Notes under the pieces: generated by a model
Seen by the model: only the letters and a program-made list of their open reading frames with translations
The model's database searches: none
What the model was told of the DNA's origin: nothing
Translations under genes and position numbers: made by a program
Part shown: positions 54,639-62,492 of the stretch, in pieces
Layout: each line of letters starts with the position of its first letter
Position numbering within the stretch: the first letter of the stretch is position 1
Source: Myxococcales bacterium UBA1660
GTDB lineage: Bacteria > Myxococcota_A > Polyangia > Polyangiales > Houyiibacteriaceae
Reading direction: 5' to 3'
NCBI GenBank assembly: GCA_002320815.1
Contig: DCLA01000120.1
Location: 247,917-311,916, forward strand
DNA length: 64,000 nt

Positions 54639-55295
54639 TCATGGGTGCATGAATCCGCCGCTTCGATGGCGACGCCTCCCAATCAGGGACGGATCTTCTG
54701 GTGCAACCACCCGGGCCTCGGGCGCCGGATCGTGCGCTTCGATAAAGTGCATGTTCTCGTAGTTCACCAGCACGTGGGCCACCACGCAGCCCACCAACTC
54801 GCCGGTGAGCCAGTAGATCGCGCCGAACGCGAGCCCCATCGCCACCGCCCAAGCGGTCCAGGGGGCGAAGCGTCGACCCGGCCCGATGTGGAGGAGCCCG
54901 AAGAGCGCCGAGGACACCCAGAACCCCACCAGCGGCATCAGCGCGCCCCGGAAGAAGAGCTCCTCGGCCACCCCGGAGAGCACCGCCAGGAAGAGGATCT
55001 GCCGGCCGCTCAGCGGCCCGAGCAGCTCCCGGAAGCCCGAGTGGAGCTGCCGGGCCCACCGGGCGCGGCGCACGAGGACGCGGGTGGCGAGGACCACCAG
55101 GACCCCGAGGGCGAGCCCGAGGGCCAAGCTGAGCGCCAGCCGCTCGACCCGGTCCCAGCCGAGGGCCGCCTCCATCGCCACCGGCGAGGCGTCGTCGGCG
55201 AGGTGAGCCAGCGCGAACGCCCCCAGCCCGAGAGCGCCGTAGACCAGGGTGGCGACGCCGACGTAGCGCGCGAGCACGGAACCCTCGTCTACCAT
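54639..55295 (-). CDS. CPBP-family intramembrane glutamic protease
   Basis: 218 residues, about six helices. Motif 1 is AEELFFRGALMPL (catalytic Glu pair with Arg), motif 2 includes FGLLHIGPGRRF, and motif 3 is GCVVAHVLVNYENM. These define the CPBP/CAAX-like protease (Abi) family, whose bacterial members process small peptides or prenylated proteins, or are involved in bacteriocin immunity. The substrate cannot be guessed from context. The gene stands between the cyclase and HD-GYP genes. Confidence 0.88.
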   Translation of the reverse strand: MVDEGSVLARYVGVATLVYGALGLGAFALAHLADDASPVAMEAALGWDRVERLALSLALGLALGVLVVLATRVLVRRARWARQLHSGFRELLGPLSGRQILFLAVLSGVAEELFFRGALMPLVGFWVSSALFGLLHIGPGRRFAPWTAWAVAMGLAFGAIYWLTGELVGCVVAHVLVNYENMHFIEAHDPAPEARVVAPEDPSLIGRRRHRSGGFMHP

Positions 55296-55355
55296 GGGCC
55301 CCGCGCCCCTTCAATCCGACCCGTGGGGCGACTCTCCGTCGATCCCGACGCACCA

Positions 55356-55385
55356 TTGACACCCCGGGGTGCGACCGCGTACCAC
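55356..55385 (+). promoter_or_regulatory. Predicted sigma-70 promoter of the HD-GYP gene
   Basis: Perfect TTGACA (55356-55361), 18 bases including a CCCCGGGG palindrome, then TACCAC (55380-55385). The gene begins at 55461. Confidence 0.5.
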
Positions 55386-55460
55386 ACGAGTTCCGTACGA
55401 GGCTCTCGAGCCTCCCCTTTCCTTCGCTGGCCGTGGGTCGAACCCCGGCTCCCCCGCACG

Positions 55461-56969
55461 GTGACCGACTCCGCCACAAGCTCCCAGTTCGACGACGAGG
55501 CGCCTCACATCCTGGTGGTCGACGACGAGCAGGTGATCCGCGAGATCCTCGCGGACTTCCTGTCGATGGAGGGCTTCATCGTCCGCACCGCCGAAGACGG
55601 CTCGAAGGCGCTCGTGGAGCTCTCTCGGCACCACTACGATCTCGTGCTCAGCGACCTGAAGATGCCGAAGATGGGCGGCATCGAGCTCCTCGGGGCCATC
55701 CAGAAGCACACGCCCGGGGTGGTGACGGTCATCATGACCGGGTTCGGCACCGTGGAGACCGCCATCGAGGCGATGAAGCGCGGCGCGTACGACTACATCC
55801 TCAAGCCGTTCAAGGTGGAGGAGGTGGTCCACACCATCCGCCGCGGGCTGGAGAAGCAGAAGCTCCAGGCCGAGAACATGCGGCTCAAGGAGGCGCTCAG
55901 CCTCTACAAGGTGAGCGAGGCCATCGCCAACAGCCTCTCCCTCGAGCAGATCATGGGGACCGTCACGGACGCGGCGCTGCAGGAGGTCGAATCGGACCGG
56001 GTCGTCGTGCTCCTCGACGATGGCTACGGCTCCTTCTACGAGCGCATCGACGAGCGTGGCGAGATGCTCCAGGGCAACCCCGACCTCCTCGACTTCGACG
56101 CCCAGGTCCTGCTGGAGCATTTCCAGGACGCCGAGTCCCTGCGCGCCCACGGCAAGGCCACCTATCGGTACTTCGAGGGCGAGCCGAAGTCGATGCCGCC
56201 CCACTCGCTGGTGGTGGAGCGGCTGCGCGCGAGGCAGGAGACCATCGGGTTCCTCTGCGCCATCAGCCACACCCGCGGCAAGCGCTTCGACGAGGGTCAG
56301 CGGAAGCTCCTGCACATGGTGGCGGACCGCGCGTCGGCGGCCATCGAGAACGCCAAGCTCTACGAGGACCTCCAGTCCACGTTCCGCCAGACCATCCGCG
56401 GCCTGGCCAGCGCCATCGACAAGATGGATCGCTACACCGCGGGGCACTCGGAGCGGGTCGCCGCGTACGCGCAGATCCTGGCCATCAAGCTCGGCATGGA
56501 CGAGGAGACGGTGGAGATCGTCCGCCAGTCGGCCCTCATGCACGACGTCGGCAAGATCGGCTGCGTGATGAACCTGAACAAGCCCGGGAAGCTCAGCCAG
56601 GAGGAGTACGAGGTGTTCAAGCAGCACCCGATCCACGGCCGCGACATCCTGGAGCCCATCTCGTTCCTCCACCCGCTGATCCCCGGAGTGCATCTCCACC
56701 ACGAGCGCTGGGACGGCGCGGGCTACCCCCTGGGCCTCAAGGGCCAGGAGATCCCGGTGATCGCGCGGATCATCTCGGTCGCCGACACCTACGACGCGAT
56801 GACCTCCGACCGGGCCTATCGCAAGGCCCTCCCCCATGAGGTCGCCGTGAGCGAGATCCGGCGCTGCAGCGGGGCGCAGTTCGACCCCGACGTGTCCGCC
56901 CCCTTCCTGGATGCGGTCGAGGACGAGCGGGAAGAGAAGCGCGCGACCGGCGAGCGCATCCCCGACTGA
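55461..56969 (+). CDS. Response regulator: receiver-GAF-HD-GYP phosphodiesterase
   Basis: 502 residues, GTG start. Receiver (about 17-130: HILVVDDEQVIREILADF, acceptor Asp in VLSDLKMPKMGG, KPFK), a GAF domain (about 140-300), then HD-GYP (about 305-490) with HSERVAAYA, MHDVGKIGCVMN and HHERWDGAGYPLGLKGQEIP. The complete HD and GYP motifs predict an active c-di-GMP hydrolase controlled by phosphorylation of the receiver. No histidine kinase gene adjoins it. It opposes the FHA-GGDEF cyclase in the same neighbourhood. Confidence 0.95.
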   Translation: MTDSATSSQFDDEAPHILVVDDEQVIREILADFLSMEGFIVRTAEDGSKALVELSRHHYDLVLSDLKMPKMGGIELLGAIQKHTPGVVTVIMTGFGTVETAIEAMKRGAYDYILKPFKVEEVVHTIRRGLEKQKLQAENMRLKEALSLYKVSEAIANSLSLEQIMGTVTDAALQEVESDRVVVLLDDGYGSFYERIDERGEMLQGNPDLLDFDAQVLLEHFQDAESLRAHGKATYRYFEGEPKSMPPHSLVVERLRARQETIGFLCAISHTRGKRFDEGQRKLLHMVADRASAAIENAKLYEDLQSTFRQTIRGLASAIDKMDRYTAGHSERVAAYAQILAIKLGMDEETVEIVRQSALMHDVGKIGCVMNLNKPGKLSQEEYEVFKQHPIHGRDILEPISFLHPLIPGVHLHHERWDGAGYPLGLKGQEIPVIARIISVADTYDAMTSDRAYRKALPHEVAVSEIRRCSGAQFDPDVSAPFLDAVEDEREEKRATGERIPD

Positions 56970-57082
56970 CGGGCGAGCGACGACGCCAGACCGTAGGCCA
57001 GGGCCCACACCTGCGGGGCCTTACCCACGGACTCGGACCGCGATTCCTCGCGATACCGCAGGGATCAGGCGCGGCACACCCG

Positions 57083-57907
57083 ATGCACACCCATCGGGGC
57101 ATGAACAGCCACGCTTTCCCGCCCCTGCCTCTCCCTCTGTCCCGGCGCCGCAACGACACCTCGCCGGCGGCGGGGACCAGCATGGCCGGTCGCCTCGGCA
57201 AGGACGAGGACGACCTGCTGCTCTACGCGCGCGCCGGGGTCTTCGCCGTCGCCGACGGCGTGGGGAGCACCGAGGGCGCATGCGTGGCGTCCACCTCCGC
57301 CATGCACGCCCTCGCGCGGAGCGTGGTGGAGCGGCGGCGCCGGAGCCTCGCGCGGCGAGCCCGCGCGGCCGTGAGCGACGCCCGAGCGGCCCTCGCGGCG
57401 AACCAGCAGTTTCCGGGGATGGCGACCACCCTCGCCTTCCTCCTGGTCGAAGGGGACCGGGCCGTCGCCTGTCACCTGGGGGACAGCCGGATCTACCGGC
57501 TCCGCGATGGACACCTCGACCAGCTCACCGAAGACCACACTCTGGCGACGGAGCTCATCCGGGCGGGCTACGCCGTGCCCCCCCGGGCCCGCAGCGTGCT
57601 CAGCCGCTGCCTCCGCGGTCGCGCGAACGACGAGGCCTCGTACCTCCTCCTGCAGGTCGAGCCCGACGACCGCTTCCTGCTCACCACCGACGGCGTGACG
57701 GGGGTGGTCCCCGACGTGATGCTGGAGCGCTACCTCGGCGCGACCGATCCCAACGCGGCGGTCGACGCGATCCTCGGCCACGTGCACCGCGCCCAGGGCA
57801 TGGACGACGCGACCGCGGTCGTCGTCGACCCCGGCCGCCTGCGCTCAGAACTCGCGCCGGATACGCAGAAGGTTCGTCAGATCCCGCACCCGACCGAGGC
57901 GGCGTAG
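57083..57907 (+). CDS. PP2C-type protein serine/threonine phosphatase
   Basis: 274 residues. Metal-binding motifs: FAVADGVGS (about 55), CHLGDSRIYRLRDG, FLLTTDGVTGVV and DDATAVVV. The GMATTLAFLL segment is the family GTT-type motif. The usual N-terminal NED is replaced by KDEDD. It should reverse Ser/Thr kinase phosphorylation; several kinases are encoded in the window. A second start at 57101 (MNSHAFPP) is possible. Its last 21 codons overlap the convergent SMI1-like gene. Confidence 0.88.
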   Translation: MHTHRGMNSHAFPPLPLPLSRRRNDTSPAAGTSMAGRLGKDEDDLLLYARAGVFAVADGVGSTEGACVASTSAMHALARSVVERRRRSLARRARAAVSDARAALAANQQFPGMATTLAFLLVEGDRAVACHLGDSRIYRLRDGHLDQLTEDHTLATELIRAGYAVPPRARSVLSRCLRGRANDEASYLLLQVEPDDRFLLTTDGVTGVVPDVMLERYLGATDPNAAVDAILGHVHRAQGMDDATAVVVDPGRLRSELAPDTQKVRQIPHPTEAA

Positions 57908-58951
57908 CCCCGGGTCGAAGAGCAAGTCCTCGTCGCGGCAGACGCCCTGGGCGTAGGACTCGTGCGCGGCCTGGACCCAGCCGTCCATGTCGCCCGGGTC
58001 CGGGACCACGGGCTCCCGCAGTGGACGCGGCTCGGGGAGCGGCTCCCCGGCCTCGAGGGCAGCGGAGAGGGTCTGGATGAGCACCGCCTCGGAGGCGTCG
58101 GCCTGCTCCTGGAGCTGTTCCAGTAGGCGGAGCCAGCGCTCCGCGTCATCGTCGCGGCGCGCGAGGAGCGCGAGGACCTCGGCGGTGCGACCCGGGGTGG
58201 TCTCCCGGGCCGACCAGCGGGTGTCCGGCCCCCGGGAAGCGAGCCGGTGAGCGGCCTCGAAGCCGGCGCGCCGGTCGCCGAGGAGCGCGGCGACCTTGAG
58301 GGCCTCCCAATCACACCACTCGAGGGGCGGGACGCAGCGGGCGGCGGCCAGATAGGACGCCAAGGCCTCGTCGGGGCGCCCGGCTCGCTTGAGGGCGTGG
58401 GCCACCGTGGCGTGGCCCGTCGCGACGTCCGGCTCGACCTCCACGTGGCGTTCGCCCGAGCGGAGATAGGTGTCCAGGTCGAAGTCCTGGCCGAAGTCGT
58501 CGCTGGTGAACTCCGCGACGCAGTGGCGGCACCAGCCGTCGAAGGTCCGGTACATCAGCCGGTGGTCGCCGGTGTCCTCGTAGTAGTCGACGATGGACCA
58601 CGTGTCCGACACGGGGCCGGCGCTGCGGTCGAAGGCCAAGAGGCTGCCCTCGAGGGTCCGGTGGAAGGGCAGGAGCAGCTCGGGGTCGAGGAAGTCCCCG
58701 CCGATGGCCTCGGCGTACTCGCGCACCGTGGCCCCGATGGTCCCGGGCTCGTTCCCCGCCGGCAGGAGGGTCCCCACGGGCAGCGTCCCCCCGTTGAAGC
58801 GCTTGTAGATCTCCTTGAGATCCGTGGGCAGCGGTCCGCCGAGCATCTGCTCCAGCGCGCCGATCTCGGCGGTGGTCGCCGGCGGATTCAACTCCAGATC
58901 GTCGCGGTGGGCCTCGACCCACTGGACCAGCTCGCGCAGACCCCGATGCAC
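57845..58951 (-). CDS. SMI1/KNR4-like domain protein
   Basis: 368 residues from the GTG at 58951; a TTG at 59017 is an alternative that adds 22 Arg-rich residues. The N-terminal 150 residues show an SMI1/KNR4-type fold: LGGPLPTDLKEIYKRFNGG, LLPFHRTLEGSLLAFDRSA, YEDTGDHRLMYRTFDGW. The rest is helical (AHALKRAGRPDEALASYLAA, TPR-like). SMI1 domains often occur in immunity proteins for polymorphic toxins, but no toxin is adjacent, so a regulatory or cell-wall role is equally possible. Tail-to-tail overlap of 63 bp with the phosphatase gene. Confidence 0.7.
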   Translation of the reverse strand: MHRGLRELVQWVEAHRDDLELNPPATTAEIGALEQMLGGPLPTDLKEIYKRFNGGTLPVGTLLPAGNEPGTIGATVREYAEAIGGDFLDPELLLPFHRTLEGSLLAFDRSAGPVSDTWSIVDYYEDTGDHRLMYRTFDGWCRHCVAEFTSDDFGQDFDLDTYLRSGERHVEVEPDVATGHATVAHALKRAGRPDEALASYLAAARCVPPLEWCDWEALKVAALLGDRRAGFEAAHRLASRGPDTRWSARETTPGRTAEVLALLARRDDDAERWLRLLEQLQEQADASEAVLIQTLSAALEAGEPLPEPRPLREPVVPDPGDMDGWVQAAHESYAQGVCRDEDLLFDPGLRRLGRVRDLTNLLRIRREF

Positions 58952-59068
58952 GGGGGCGTTGTACCGCGAACGGCGCCCCCGGGACCAGAAGGATCGCAAA
59001 CGAGGGTGATGTATCAAGGCCGCTCCGCTTTCTGGCTACGTGTCGCGGTTGATCGTAGTGTCGCTTCG

Positions 59069-61042
59069 ATGATTGGTGTTCCGACCCATTGGGCGGTGGT
59101 CGTCTCGCTGCTCGCGCTCGCGAGCGCCGGCCCCGCCCGAGCGCAGTCCACCCCACCGATCTACGTGGCCGGTGAAGAGTCCGACGCCCTCGCCGCCCTA
59201 CGGGTCGACGAAGAGGCGCTCTTCCGACACGCCCAATCGCTGGTCGAGATCGATCGCCAACCGATGATGGGGCTACCGGCCGGGCTCACCTCCGCGGTCC
59301 CCGAAGCCGCACCCCGCGTCGCCGAGGGGAGCGACGTCCGCTGGATGGACGGCCTGGAGCTCCCGGACCTGCCGGTTCGCTGGCAGGAGCAGGTCGTCCG
59401 CTACCTGGAGTACTTCAAGGACTCGCGACGAGGCCGCTCCCTGATGGCTGCCTGGCTGCGCCGCTCCAGCCGCTACGGCGCGATGATCCGAGAGGTCCTC
59501 ACCCGCCACGAGATGCCGGAAGACCTCCGCTGCGTGGCCATGGCCGAGAGCGGCTTCGACCCCACCGTCCGCTCCAATCGCGGCGCGGTGGGGATGTGGC
59601 AGTTCGTGCGCCGGACCGGCGAGGAGTACGGCCTGAGCGGCAACCGCTGGATCGACACCCGCATGGACCCGGAGGCGTCGACCGACGCCGCGGCCCGCTA
59701 CCTGGGCGACCTCCATCGGCGCTTCGGGAGCTGGGAGCTGGCCCTGGCCGCCTACAACATGGGCTACGGCGCCCTGCTCCGGTCGATCCGGAAGTACAAC
59801 ACCAACGACTACTGGGTCCTGGCGGAGCTCGAGGCCGGCCTCCCCTTCGAGACCACCATCTACGTGGCCAAGATCATGGCCTGCGCCGTCGTCATGCGGA
59901 ACCCCACCCGCTTCGGCTACGACGAGCTGGTCCGGGATCCGCCCATCGAGGTGGAGCACTTCGAGGTCCCGGCGGGGACGCCCTTGAACATGGTCGCGCG
60001 AGCCGCTGGCATCGACGTGGACGAGATGCGCGCGTTGAACCCCGAGCTGCGCCGGGGCCGGGTCCCGCCGCAGCACGCGCGACGGGTCCGCGTCCCGGCG
60101 ACCGCCGCGAGTCACTTCGCCGAGCGATGGAACCGGGTCCGCCGTCGGGTCCCCGCCCATCAGCCCTACGTGGTCCGCTTCGGCGAGGATATGGACGACG
60201 TCGCCTATCGCTTCGGCACCCGGGAGGCGACCCTCACCGAGATGAACGGCATCGAGGACGACGAGGTGATCGGCGCCGGCACCGTCCTCCTGGTCCCCGC
60301 CGGCGAGCCTCGAGAGCGGCCCCCGGAGGACCGCCCCCGCATCGCCGTCCCCGAGGGGCGCTTCACCCACGAGGGCCGGAGCCGGGTCTTCTACCGGACC
60401 TCCCGGAGCGACTCGCTGGCCTCCATCGCCCGCTTCTTCCAGGTCGCCGAGTCCGATCTCCGCCGCTGGAACCACGTCGACCCCGACGCCCGCCTGCAGC
60501 ATGGGATGTTCCTGCAGATCTTCGCGCCCGAGTCGGTGGACCTCTCCCAGGCGGTGGTCCTCCGTGAGAACCAGGTCGAGCTGGTCACGATGGGCACCGA
60601 GCAGTTCTTCCGCGAGTACGAGGAGAACCAGGGCCGGGTCCGCTTCCGCTACACGGTCGTCGAGGGCGACACCATCCGCAGCCTGGCCAACCGCTTCGGG
60701 CTGAGCACGGGGAGCATCGCTCGCATCAACCGCTTCTCGCGCCGCACCGACCTCGAGCCCGGGCAGGAGATCGTCATCTACGCCGACGAGAGCCGCGTGC
60801 CGGCCCGCTACCGCCGCCCGGGCGCCCCCGAACCCGCCCTGGTGCCGCCCTCCCCGTCCGAGCCGCAGCCCGGAGCCCTCGAGGTCGAGGCGACGGACGG
60901 CGGCGACGACGAGACCGAGAGCTCCGAGGGCGACGAAGCCGACGAGCTGGACGCAGCCAGCTCGGAGGGCGACGCGGGAACCGACGAGGACGGGGATGCG
61001 GACGGCGAGAGCACCCTCGACGACCCCGACGACGGCGAATGA
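59069..61042 (+). CDS. MltD-like membrane-bound lytic transglycosylase with LysM repeats
   Basis: 657 residues from the ATG at 59069, which gives a normal signal peptide (IGVPTHWAVVVSLLALASAG); an ATG at 59009 would add 20 residues. SLT domain (about 135-300): catalytic Glu in MAESGFDPTVRSNRGAVGMW, RWIDTRMDPEASTDAAARYL and LALAAYNMGYGALLRSI. Four LysM-like units follow (YVVRFGEDMDDVAYRFGTRE, YRTSRSDSLASIARFFQVAE, YTVVEGDTIRSLANRFGLST and a weaker first). The C-terminal 80 residues are Asp/Glu/Ser-rich. Cleaves peptidoglycan in the envelope. Overlaps moeA by 4 nt (ATGA). Confidence 0.9.
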   Translation: MIGVPTHWAVVVSLLALASAGPARAQSTPPIYVAGEESDALAALRVDEEALFRHAQSLVEIDRQPMMGLPAGLTSAVPEAAPRVAEGSDVRWMDGLELPDLPVRWQEQVVRYLEYFKDSRRGRSLMAAWLRRSSRYGAMIREVLTRHEMPEDLRCVAMAESGFDPTVRSNRGAVGMWQFVRRTGEEYGLSGNRWIDTRMDPEASTDAAARYLGDLHRRFGSWELALAAYNMGYGALLRSIRKYNTNDYWVLAELEAGLPFETTIYVAKIMACAVVMRNPTRFGYDELVRDPPIEVEHFEVPAGTPLNMVARAAGIDVDEMRALNPELRRGRVPPQHARRVRVPATAASHFAERWNRVRRRVPAHQPYVVRFGEDMDDVAYRFGTREATLTEMNGIEDDEVIGAGTVLLVPAGEPRERPPEDRPRIAVPEGRFTHEGRSRVFYRTSRSDSLASIARFFQVAESDLRRWNHVDPDARLQHGMFLQIFAPESVDLSQAVVLRENQVELVTMGTEQFFREYEENQGRVRFRYTVVEGDTIRSLANRFGLSTGSIARINRFSRRTDLEPGQEIVIYADESRVPARYRRPGAPEPALVPPSPSEPQPGALEVEATDGGDDETESSEGDEADELDAASSEGDAGTDEDGDADGESTLDDPDDGE

Positions 61043-62292
61043 TGCGCACCCTCGACGAGGCGCTGGGCGCGGTGCTCGACTCGTTCACCCCGCTGGAGCC
61101 CGAGACCGTCGGCCTCGACGCGGCCCTTGGCCGGATCCTGGCCGAGCCCTTCGTCGCGCGTCGCGACCAGCCGGCCTTCGACAACAGCGCGATGGATGGC
61201 TGGGCCCTCCGCGCCACGGGCGCCGACGAGACCCGGGTGGTCGCGCCGGGCGAATCGGCCGCCGGCGGGCCCCGGCCGGCCCCGCTCGCTTCGGGGACCG
61301 CGCTGCGCATCTTCACCGGGGCCCCCCTGCCGCCGGGGGCGGACACCGTGGTCCTCCAGGAAGACGCCGTGCTCGAGCGAGACGCCGTGCTCGACGGAGA
61401 CCGCGTGCGTTTCACCGAGGCCCCGACTCCCGGCCAGCACGTGCGCCGGCGGGCGAGCGAGTTCACCGCCGGGGACGAGCTCCTCCCCGCTGGCGCCGTG
61501 ATCCATGCGGGAACCGTCGCGCTCCTCGCGAGCCAGGGCGTGCGGGAGTTGCTCGTGGGGCGCCGACCCCGCGTGGCGGTGGTGCCTACCGGGGACGAGC
61601 TTCGAGCCCCGGGATCCGACGCGCCCGAGGGTTCGCTCTACGACTCCAACGGCCCCATGCTGGCAGCCGCCATCACGGCGGCTGGAGGCGAGCCGGTCCG
61701 CCATCGGGCGGTGGGCGACGACCGCTCCGCCCTCGCGGCAGCTTTCGCCCGCGCCCTGGAGGACGCGGACCTCTTGCTCACCACGGGCGGCGTCTCCGTC
61801 GGCGACCACGACCACGTCAAGGAGGCCTTGGCCGACGCCGGGGTGCCCCTGGATCTGTGGAAGGTGGCCATGAAGCCCGGCAAGCCGCTCGCGTTCGGTC
61901 GTTCGCCGGAAGGCAAAGCGGTCCTCGGTCTCCCGGGGAACCCGGTGAGCGCCTTCGTGACCTTCCAACTCTTCGGCCGCCCCGCGATCCGCCGCCTCCT
62001 CGGCGATCCGCGCCCGGCCCTCCCCCGGATCCACGCTCGCCTCACCGCCCCCTTGGCCCACCGGCCGGGCCGGACGGAGCTCGCCCGGGTCCGGGTGGAG
62101 CGGACGACCGACGCCTGGGTCGCGCATCCCCACGCCCAGCAGGGCTCGGGCGCGCTGCTGGCGATGGCCCAGGCCAACGCCTTGGCCGTGGTCCCGGCGG
62201 AGTCCTCCGGGGTCGACGGGGGCGCGGTGGTCGAGTGCCTGCTCTTCGGCGATCTCCCCGGCGAACCGTACGCCCGTCATCTGGACACCTGA
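61039..62292 (+). CDS. moeA: Molybdopterin molybdenumtransferase
   Basis: 417 residues. It inserts molybdate into adenylated molybdopterin. Signatures: PAFDNSAMDGWAL, IFTGAPLPPGADTVV, VAVVPTGDEL, YDSNGPMLAAAI, TTGGVSVGDHDHVKEAL, MKPGKPLAFG and GLPGNPVSAFVTFQLF. Translationally coupled to the transglycosylase gene, with no other molybdenum-cofactor gene nearby. A small CCGGA/TCCGG hairpin follows its stop. Confidence 0.95.
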   Translation: MMRTLDEALGAVLDSFTPLEPETVGLDAALGRILAEPFVARRDQPAFDNSAMDGWALRATGADETRVVAPGESAAGGPRPAPLASGTALRIFTGAPLPPGADTVVLQEDAVLERDAVLDGDRVRFTEAPTPGQHVRRRASEFTAGDELLPAGAVIHAGTVALLASQGVRELLVGRRPRVAVVPTGDELRAPGSDAPEGSLYDSNGPMLAAAITAAGGEPVRHRAVGDDRSALAAAFARALEDADLLLTTGGVSVGDHDHVKEALADAGVPLDLWKVAMKPGKPLAFGRSPEGKAVLGLPGNPVSAFVTFQLFGRPAIRRLLGDPRPALPRIHARLTAPLAHRPGRTELARVRVERTTDAWVAHPHAQQGSGALLAMAQANALAVVPAESSGVDGGAVVECLLFGDLPGEPYARHLDT

Positions 62293-62492
62293 CCGGAGGA
62301 GTCCGGGAAAGTGCAATGGGGCCGAAAGATCTCGGCGCCGCGGCGCGTTGGTCTCCCCGGATGGGCGATCCGAGCCCAGGAAAACGAGGCAGCCAAGGAA
62401 AACGGCCGCCAATGGTCGTATGATCCATCGGAGCGGCGCGAGCCGGCGCCGTCCCGAAACTTCTCGCCCTCCCGAGCGTCTCCCCACCCCGA
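62293..62492. other. Intergenic region before the coiled-coil membrane protein gene
   Basis: 200 nt. Contains a short CCGGA-GGAG-TCCGG hairpin right after moeA and a good -10-like TATGAT (62419-62424) without a clear -35 17 bases upstream. Otherwise nothing recognisable; it could hold the promoter of the gene at 62493. Confidence 0.35.

Noticed and set aside
57073..57088. A GG-N10-GC sequence resembling a sigma-54 promoter before the PP2C gene
   Set aside because: The -12 element coincides with the annotated ATG, and transcription would begin almost at the second possible start. Probably a chance match in GC-rich DNA.
57845..59017. SMI1-like gene as part of a contact-dependent toxin/immunity locus
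   Set aside because: No toxin, Rhs, CDI or secretion gene is adjacent, so immunity function is not supported.
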